Assembly (NCBI GenBank): GCA_900618425.1
Contig: UZAN01039789.1
Location: forward strand, 2,171 to 66,170
Source of the DNA: Echinostoma caproni
Lineage: Eukaryota; Platyhelminthes; Trematoda; Plagiorchiida; Echinostomatidae
Direction: 5' to 3'
Length of the DNA: 64,000 nt
Part shown: one piece after another, positions 57,911 through 64,000 of the stretch
Layout of the letters: the number at the start of each line of letters is the position of its first letter
Numbering within the stretch: position 1 is the stretch's first letter
Program-made: the position numbers and the translations under genes
The notes under the pieces: generated by a model
Told to the model about the DNA's origin: nothing
Databases searched by the model: none
The model's input: the letters and a program-made list of their open reading frames with translations, nothing else

Positions 57911-58083
57911 CGGCTGTGATGGCCCGGTGGTAACTTCACCAAATTATCACCCCGGGTATGTGTGTTCAAATCCCACCACCACCGCCTGAATCGCCCCATT
58001 GCTTGTTGAATGACAGCCCTTTGATCGGCCGCTTCCCCTTCCTGAAAATTGTTTCTTTGTATATTCAATAAAATGAAGTAAAA
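57911..58083 (+). repeat. tRNA-derived SINE-like repeat, second copy
   Basis: The head, beginning GCGGCTGTGATGGCCCGGTGG, carries a B box GTTCAAATCCC (57964-57974) and closes with CCACCACCACCGCC, which can pair with the start. The body continues to TTTGTATATTCAATAAA (58056-58072) and a short A/G-rich tail. The head layout and the 17-base ending match the repeat at 32.4 kb, while the body between them differs. Confidence 0.7.
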
Positions 58084-59920
58084 TGAACCGGTGAAAAAAG
58101 ATAGAGTTGGAAAATAGTTTGCATCTGCTCTGAATATTTTTTCAAAGACAAAAAATTAACGTTATTTTTGGAAATTCTCTATCATATGTCGCTTAAATAG
58201 ACTGTGTACAAAGCGAGTTCAATAGGAGATACACAGAAACATGCTCTTTTGTATACGATAACTCGTTTAATTAGTAGCTCTGTATCATTTAACTGTGCGC
58301 TGTTAATCGATGTTTACACATTAGACAAGTCACTTGGAAACCAATTTGGTCAAATTATTTAAGACTGTAGATTTACTTGATCATCCGGAGTCAGTTTATG
58401 CAAAAATGAAGACATATTACACCAACTTTCTTTTTCAAACAAAATGCTATTCGGATAGTTTGTCGGTGAAAACAATTCCGGTTCACAACCAGGTTTTGGG
58501 AACCTAGATGTCTTTGGTCACACGACCAGTTCCAGTGATGCTATAAATGTAAACTTAAGAGAATTTTCAAGCGGCTTGAGACGAAATACTCGTAATTGGT
58601 CTCTTGTTTGAAAATGGTGTTAAGAGATCAGGTGCTGCCTGAGTCACAGCAAAACCCACGAGAATCATGTATATATTCAAACTGCACCAAGCAAGGCAGA
58701 AACCACCTCCAGTATGATCGTGACCTCATATCGACAGGTCGAACTCTTCACTGATTGCGGGGTTACGCACGTGTTGATACTATGTGTTGCGAATAACGAT
58801 TTTCCCAAGAAACATCAAGTGAATGAATGCGACTGGAAGCTGAAATCGATTGAGTTAATCGTAAATTCTTCGTACATAATTGCATTTGCAAACTGTCGTT
58901 TCGTTGCATTGCATCCAATGTCATTTGAACTAATTTAGATGGGATGGATTGAACTATGATCCAGGAGAATAGACCAACTTCCGCCAATTGGATATTTCTG
59001 TATTTGTTAAACAATCCCTGCTATTTTACACATGTGAACCCTTATTCACAATGCCCTTTTTGAAAAGAGTGTGATAATGATAATGATGACAACGGTTGGG
59101 TACAACTTTAGTTGGAAACTGATTCAAATAGTGGTCACGTGCCTCATTTACATGACCGAAATTGCAAACATTATGCTCATTTTTCCAGAATGATCGTATC
59201 GCATTCAAAGAATCACATTGGCATACCGTATCTTACTTGGTAATCTGTTTCTGATTTCGGCGGGGTCAGCGGAAAAGAAAACAACAGAAAGCGTTCAAAT
59301 ACGGTTTATGATGAAAAGTACCATATGACTAGTAGTGAGGTCATAATGTTCTTCAGTCAACAACTCCATGAAGCTGGACTGGCTCAACAATCACAAATGC
59401 AAGGAATGCACTTTGAGCAATATGTTTTGCGTGGATCTGGCCGACTGTGATTACTAGCAACGCAAAATTGAGAAATATGCTGTGCAAACCTTACACCGAA
59501 ACTTGACCTGATATTGTTTGAAATCATAAAACAGCATCCTGCAAACACTGCATGTAGTCTACAAATAACTATAATCGGTTTAGCTCCGTACATCCATGGC
59601 TAGATGAGTCGGTACACAGTGATCAGAAATTTCATCAATGACTACTCGTACATACACATCAGTACGATCAATTCCCTGTGTGACTTTGTTTTGATCAATA
59701 ACAGCGCAAAAAGCTTCATCTCGTGAATGTTATGTGCGTTTCAAGCATGTCCCACAAAACAGCGAACTAGAAAGTATATCGTAATAGGATTGAATTGGTT
59801 AATAAGCGTCACATCAGTGGCCTTTTTTCAAATGCGTACAATCTCACATTTTGCTTTTTGGTTTTCTGAAATTCGCCACAGAACTGTGAGCACAGTTGTC
59901 ATACACGACTAAATGATTCA
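58084..59920. other. No supported gene
   Basis: AT-rich non-coding. Confidence 0.5.
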
Positions 59921-59976
59921 TCCCGCGGTACGCAACCGGGGGTCTTGAGGGTGACAACGACCTCGGTTCAAGCTGA
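59921..59976 (+). repeat. Possible tRNA-like string
   Basis: CGCGGTACGCAACCGGG followed 23 bp later by CCTCGGTTCAAGCTG has the spacing of A and B boxes, but the match is poor and no tail is seen. Confidence 0.25.
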
Positions 59977-61762
59977 AAAATATATGCTCTGATCACTCTG
60001 AACATAGCTCTCGTAATTAGTAACTTGTTTTTTATTGGAAAACGCTGAAGGAAATATGGTAGCTAAGAGCACATTGAAAATTATCCTAATAGAACACCTT
60101 TGATTTACTTTGCACTCCGGTTTCTGGACTGAGTAGTGGTTTGGGCAAAATAACGGTGTGCAAACGATATGATGATTCAAGAATATATAAATGAATACTC
60201 AGCTAAATAAACCCTATCTCCCGGAGAGGGATCTTTTATAGAATTTGTTAAATGAAGAGATTGCCAAGTTGTGATGCAGGTTGTCTGAACATACCAGGAA
60301 GTATGATCATCAACTGAAACGTAAATCCACAAGCAATTAATCCGATTACTTCCTGTACGATTTTGAGTAACGTTGTTTTCTGTTTTGTTCGCTTATCTGA
60401 ACAGTGAATTTGTCCTCGAATTTCTGTAATACCTCTGACACACCGATTAGGCAATAATTCCAACATTTCCTAAAACTTGAAATGGATCTCATCAAGAAAA
60501 GCTTTATGTTATCTGCACAAATTCTATGGAGAAATTAAATTGTTATTTAGGATTTTTGTTTGAGGATACACCATCTGAAGTGCTTCCAACCCCGAAAGAT
60601 AGATAATGTTATTTTATTCATTTATTAGACAAACCGAAATGGAAAACAGATTGTGATCCACAGATTGAAATAAAAAATTATCAGTATTTCTCGTTTATAC
60701 AAAAAACACTAAAAATGCCAATACTATGTCAACTCTGTTTTTGGCTCTAGCACCAGATAGAAGTACTTGTTGTTTGCATAATAAATTGCCGAAACTCAAA
60801 TCAGATTCTCTCAAAAATCCGTTTGATCAACGGAAGAAGGAACACTGCTTTTAATTTCAGATAAAAATTAGATCACATATTTTCACGACAGTCTAACCCG
60901 TGACGGACAAGTACTGGAATGTTGAACGTTTCTTCACGTGATGAGCAAAGCAACTTTTGTCGTATACCAATCACCCATATATTGTCTGATAAGAGAGAAA
61001 TTATTCTTGCCACCTGACAATACTGGCTTTGAAAACGTTATTTCAGGCTTTCTGTTATACAAAATAAACTGTAGTGAGGCAGTTTTACCAAGGTCAAAAC
61101 AGAATAACTTTAAAAGTGCTTGCCTCAGCACGGTGAACAATGAATTGCGTATAACTATCTCTTCAACTGAGCATTAAGTAACTTTTCTTCACATTTAAAA
61201 TTGAAAATAAATCACATGGGGGATGTTTCGCGGTTGACATCTATTTGTTTAGATTATACGTGTTTTAATAATAACAGCCCGTTTTAAGAAAACATTTCAA
61301 CCGACCGCAGTTAATTGACGTTTATTACTTGGGCTCCGGGATACAACTTTCAAAAGTTAATGATCACTAAAATGGGCTTTAGACTAAAATTCAGCTCAAC
61401 TGTTACGTCACCTAAACACTATTCATGGAATCTAACGAAATCATGAAACGTCAGTTATCTCTTTGGGTAAAACATGATACAGGCCATAATGTGTCACATT
61501 TATCGGCATTATTCAACATCACATCCACAATTTAGGGCTCTTTAGTTCCTTACACTTTCATTTTTCGACATGCAAATGAACCATTGCCTCTGAGAAGAAT
61601 TATTCGTTAACGCGAAGGGTACCCTCAAAAGTGAAATAGAGTGAAAAGATAGGCAACGATAGTAGAAGTTAAAATTGCAACATTCGAAGCGATCTAATGG
61701 TGGTGTGCAACTATTGAATTGTATTTGAACAAGCGTGATATCTTAACCTTCTATCCCCTGAG
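59977..61762. other. No supported gene
   Basis: AT-rich non-coding, ending in a short pyrimidine tract. Confidence 0.5.
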
Positions 61763-62035
61763 ACTGTCAGAATTAAATGGGATTGCCCGCCTTGTACAAG
61801 CAACCACTTTCTGATCAATTCCACAGTGAAGTATTCAAAGTATTGCGATGAGTCAGTCAAACAAGGTGCCAATCTTTGGTCCGTGGAATTTATAATTGAC
61901 CCGAAATGTAGAGAACTGGTCACATGGCATAAAAAGGAGCCCTTATCCAGGATGACTTTGTTCAGCACAGTGATCACCGCATTTTCGGGGCTAAACTGCC
62001 TTCTCTTTAGTTCACATTTCACTGTTTTGCGCTAG
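61763..62035 (+). CDS. Candidate exon, fibronectin-III-like
   Basis: The acceptor-like CTTCTATCCCCTGAG (AG at 61761-61762) precedes a frame open to TAG at about 62035. TVRIKWDCPP fits FN3 strand B with its Trp and Pro, and LINSTVKYSKYC fits strand C. Later, KEPLSRMTLFSTVITAFSGLN fits the strand F-G pattern of Leu-x-Pro then alternating hydrophobics. FN3 domains are adhesive beta modules of receptors and matrix proteins. The Tyr usual in strand F reads Met or Thr here, and the donor is not evident. The minus strand is also open over this span. Confidence 0.35.
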   Translation, partial: TVRIKWDCPPCTSNHFLINSTVKYSKYCDESVKQGANLWSVEFIIDPKCRELVTWHKKEPLSRMTLFSTVITAFSGLNCLLFSSHFTVLR

Positions 62036-62703
62036 TCCGATGAGAAGCGTTTATTTTACACTTGCAATAATCGTCTCGCTTGACAGTTGATGTATGTGTT
62101 TACCGCACATAAAAGTTAAAAGTGCAAGTGATGGAACAAATGGCGTCCTCACGGGGTGTCATCCGGTTTGATGTTATGTGACGGTTGATTTTTCGCTTCA
62201 CTTAAACGTGACTGAACAAATGTTGGCACTCCGGACGGACATGTTCCTGCTACTTTTAAGCTATCATAATGGATAAGCCTGTTATGTTTGAGTTGTGTAT
62301 TTGGCTCCGAATCTGAATAATCTGTGTGATTAAATTTCACTTGTGTGTTAGGCTACCGGCGATGAATGACTAAAAAGAGTTTTACCTTTAATGGAAGCAG
62401 AAGTGCGATCTTTGTTTCCAGTTATATTGATTCTTGACCACGAACACAGAGAAACCGAAATGTTATGACTGCTTGATGGAAATTCGGGTCGGAATTGCAG
62501 AAAAATGTGCAGTGTACATGCTGCGCATGAGTTTACCCGTTCATGCTCATTTAGCACATTAAGCCAGGAATGGGTTTACTCATTGTGACGGATAAACTTC
62601 CAGCCGTTCACGTGATCCATAAACACTAAACTGCATATTCGGTCTTATTTCATACCAGAAACACCCGTAAACTAACTAAAGTAAGAAATTGAGAAGTAAA
62701 GAC

Positions 62704-62704
<1 letters not shown>
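62036..62704. other. No supported gene
   Basis: Non-coding flank of the microsatellite. Confidence 0.5.
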
Positions 62705-62734
<30 letters not shown>

Positions 62735-62884
62735 TGTATGTATGTATGTATGTATGTATGTATGTATGTATGTATGTATGTATGTATGTATGTATGTATG
62801 TATGTATGTATGTATGTATGTATCTGTATGTATGTATGTATGTATGTATGTATGTATGTATGTATGTATGTATGTATGTATGTA
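62705..62884. repeat. TATG tetranucleotide microsatellite
   Basis: About 180 bp of TATG units, uninterrupted except for one variant (TATCTG at about 62821). Open frames across it (MYVC repeats) are translations of the repeat, not genes. Confidence 0.97.
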
Positions 62885-63104
62885 TTAAGTATATTATATC
62901 TAGTATTTATTTCACAGAATGTCTAAATCTTTGGGCATATTACGAAGACAATATCAAAGAGAAGAAAGACATGCACATAGAAGAACGAGTTTATCTTGAA
63001 TCCAATAGTAACCTAATGAACTTGGTAAATTGTATACGCCGAGTGAAATAAAGCTTGAATCGAGAACGAACTTCACGGAGACCCTTCGAGAAAGAAATCT
63101 GCTT

Positions 63105-63381
63105 CCTTTTTTATTACACACATGTTTGTGGTGAACAGCAGACGAGGCCAAACCCATAGTCACAAAGTCCTGTCGCTCCGTCATGGAAACCAGTAATCTG
63201 AGCTCCGGAACTTAGAGTGGCGAACCGAATAATGCCCCGCTTGGTTAGGCGTGATATTTAACCGGACGAGAGCAAAGCTGTCTGCCATCGAAGTTGGGTG
63301 GCAGTCGCGGAGCTCGAACCTCGGAACATAGGATCCAAAGCAAGCCAGTTACAGCGACTGAAGCACTGCGCCACCACCACC
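63105..63381 (-). repeat. tRNA-derived SINE-like repeat, minus strand
   Basis: On the minus strand the repeat starts GGTGGTGGTGGCGCAGTG (A-box-like TGGCGCAGTG at 63364-63373) and has GGTTCGAGCT (B box, 63311-63320). It runs on through a body of about 200 bp to GTAATAAAAAAGG (near 63105). The GGTGG head recalls the 32.4 and 57.9 kb repeats, but body and tail differ, so it is a separate family or subfamily. Confidence 0.6.
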
Positions 63382-64000
63382 TTTAGCATAACTACATTGA
63401 TTGCTTTACTACCGGTAGCATTCGCAAACACACTATTAGGTATATAAAATAATCTTACCATTTAGACCGAGTCATCCAAATTGGAAGGCTATTTGTAATA
63501 ACCTGCCATTCCAGTATATTTTTGGGTTTATGCAATTAAACATAGGCTTGTTTCAGAGCTTTATGTTAGACGGTGAAATCACAGGAATATGATAGAACCT
63601 TTTGTTTCTTTTTACTAAAAACATTCACGTTGTAGGCGGGACGCTCACAATCAACAGTTTGTCGATCCTCTAAGAAACGGTCCAGAACATTGGCAGGTGG
63701 AATGCATAGATGCTGTCTGAAAACTTCGGGCCGGGAGACGGTTCTTATTTAACTACATATCAACAGTGCTATGACTGCAGTTGGAGAAAACCAGAAGGAT
63801 TATTTAAATCCCGCTGTGAACAGGAGCGTATAACACAGGTGATGTAGTTCAGTTGCAGTTGTTTGAAAGCCAGAAAACAGATCCAGTGTATTTCATCCAA
63901 GATAGTATTGCAAGAGATAAAATATATTAGGTAACGTGCACAGCGTACCGAGTAATAAAGTTTTCTAGTGATCACATAGTCCGTGGGATTTCTAGGTCTA
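63382..64000. other. No supported gene
   Basis: AT-rich non-coding to the window end. Confidence 0.5.

Noticed and set aside
61711..62035. BEL/Pao-type polymerase fragment
   Set aside because: A short stretch looked similar, but the strand pattern and the acceptor fit a fibronectin-III-like exon better, and no other Pao motifs occur nearby.
62689..63051. 120-codon open frame with MYVC repeats
   Set aside because: It is the translation of the TATG microsatellite.
1..64000. CRISPR arrays, operons, phage or plasmid functions
   Set aside because: No spaced direct repeats, no gene chains and no bacterial signals. The sequence is eukaryotic in all recognisable parts.

Overview
The window looks like nuclear DNA of a flatworm, most probably a parasitic trematode; this is inference. 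The composition is AT-rich. The only long protein similarities are to eukaryotic retroelements of types abundant in flatworms: RTE-like and CR1-like non-LTR elements and Penelope-like elements. There are also tRNA-derived SINE-like repeats, long stretches without coding signal, and isolated short open segments bounded by GT/AG splice signals. Nothing bacterial is seen: no operons, CRISPR arrays or Shine-Dalgarno patterns.

Layout. Positions 1-4000 hold two convergent, decayed RTE-like copies: a plus-strand 3' part cut by the window edge, and a minus-strand copy with a truncated endonuclease and a mutated polymerase. Positions 4000-26700 are mostly intron-like or intergenic, with scattered candidate exons. 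The clearest are near 13.0, 19.5-20.7 and 23.6-24.3 kb. A 79-bp inverted repeat at 12.5 kb shares sequence with repeats at 15.3 and 51.7 kb. Positions 26771-27781 hold a Penelope-like fragment flanked by inverted termini. An RTE fragment with a pentamer tail (31.6 kb), a SINE (32.4 kb) and a CR1-like 3' fragment (35.9-37.0 kb) follow. Positions 39-46 kb hold further candidate exons on both strands. The best is a 102-nt minus-strand exon at 41.6 kb. A second CR1-like copy with a 412-N gap lies at 48.3-50.1 kb, and a second Penelope-like 3' end at 51.2-51.8 kb. A CpG-rich, promoter-like segment leading into a candidate first exon lies at 53.5-54.0 kb. Positions 54.4-64 kb hold several tRNA-like repeats, a fibronectin-III-like candidate exon (61.8 kb) and a TATG microsatellite.

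How parts relate. The confidently assigned coding remnants are selfish elements, all visibly broken. The SINE-like repeats probably depended on such elements for mobilisation. Host exons cannot be joined into a full gene from sequence alone. At this base composition, open segments of 60-110 codons are expected by chance, so length alone was not used as evidence. Candidate exons rest on splice signals, phase and protein-like composition, and their confidences are kept low.

Assembly quality matters here. Three single Ns (441, 9740, 36034) behave like contig joins. Two are flanked by duplicated 9-bp ends, and two create artificial frameshifts in reverse-transcriptase remnants.
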